Source: UBA7803 sp041690675
GTDB lineage: Bacteria > Pseudomonadota > Gammaproteobacteria > Pseudomonadales > Azotimanducaceae
Direction: 5' to 3'
Length of the DNA stretch: 64,000 nucleotides
NCBI GenBank assembly: GCA_041690675.1
Contig: JAWLGU010000006.1
Coordinates: forward strand, 32,585 to 96,584
The position numbers and the translations under genes were made by a program. The notes below the pieces were generated by a model, which did not search any database, was not told the origin of the DNA, and saw nothing but the letters and a program-made list of their open reading frames with translations. Position 1 is the first letter of the stretch. Every line of letters starts with the position of its first letter. This document shows, one piece after another, positions 63,917-64,000 of the stretch.

Positions 63917-64000
63917 TCAGCGCTCGAACAACTGCCTGCCGATGTCGGCGAAGGCCTTGAACTCCAACGCATTGCCGCTGGGGTCGAGAAAGAACAAGGT
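63917..64000 (-). CDS. VOC/glyoxalase family protein, 3' end only
   Basis: The last 27 codons of a minus-strand gene are visible before the window ends, reading FFLDPSGNALEFKAFADIG and closing with FER. The pattern F-x-D-P-x-G-N-x-L-E is typical of the C-terminal strand of glyoxalase/bleomycin-resistance (VOC) domains, in which the final Glu is a metal ligand. The rest of the gene lies outside the window, so the exact family is open. Confidence 0.75.
   Translation of the reverse strand, partial: TLFFLDPSGNALEFKAFADIGRQLFER

Overview
This is a 64 kb high-GC chromosomal window from a gammaproteobacterium. Gene order matches blocks known from Pseudomonas aeruginosa and from Chromatiales/Ectothiorhodospiraceae-type genomes: metX-metW, proC-yggT, pilT-pilU, ruvX-algH-tonB-gshB-pilGHIJ-chpA, serA beside a D-2-hydroxyglutarate dehydrogenase, rpiA/ilvA, zapA-ssrS-fau, pepP-ubi, gcvT-gcvH-gcvP, rppH-ptsP and lgt-thyA-folA. 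I cannot name the genus. The window is almost wholly core genome, very densely packed, with many 1-11 bp overlaps of the ATGA, GTGA and TGATG kind. I see no insertion sequence, prophage, CRISPR array or tRNA. Nearly all long reading frames opposite the listed genes are high-GC shadows.

Layout. 1-6.7 kb: minus-strand housekeeping genes (hemW, rdgB, DUF4426, metW, metX, yggT, proC, yggS), convergent with a partial trmB. 6.7-21 kb: type IV pilus retraction ATPases (pilT, pilU), a minus-strand group (ruvX, algH, tonB, gshB), and the Pil-Chp chemosensory operon (pilG, pilH, pilI, pilJ, chpA, chpC). 21-28 kb: rsmE, metF, metK, then tkt-pgk and a hydrolase. 28-31.5 kb: a lipoprotein plus a GGDEF/EAL protein. 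31.5-37.6 kb: serA, the D-2-HG dehydrogenase, rpiA, ilvA, def, fau. 37.6-38.7 kb: 6S RNA, a repeat element, an assembly gap, zapA and a ZapB-like gene. 38.8-46.4 kb: ygfB, pepP, an Ubi hydroxylase and the glycine cleavage system with a split P-protein. 46.4-56.8 kb: a YyaL-like protein, rppH-ptsP, phoD, an NRDE protein, lgt-thyA-folA and an orphan Cys-rich ORF. 56.8-64 kb: an S9 peptidase, an AcoX-like kinase, fabV, an adenylate cyclase, hemE, a VanZ-like protein and a partial VOC protein.

Most noteworthy signals. (1) A dispersed intergenic element occurs at about 4.4, 37.9 and 51.6 kb. It consists of degenerate heptamers CNGCTNT on the left, a roughly 41 bp core at two loci (longer at the third), and the same heptamer inverted on the right. 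In all three copies the right end runs into the TAG stop codon of a minus-strand gene (yggT, zapA, phoD). (2) The Pil-Chp system is stripped down: PilJ has lost its periplasmic sensor domain, and the pilK and chpB adaptation genes are absent from the locus. (3) ruvX has no ATG, GTG or TTG start that keeps its catalytic Asp motif, but it has a CTG in a CTGA junction with algH. (4) The 100-N gap at 38.1 kb is flanked by a 99-bp identical duplication and is almost certainly an assembly artefact. Short tandem repeats (6, 7, 9, 12, 18 and 21 bp) are common both in gene ends and inside genes.
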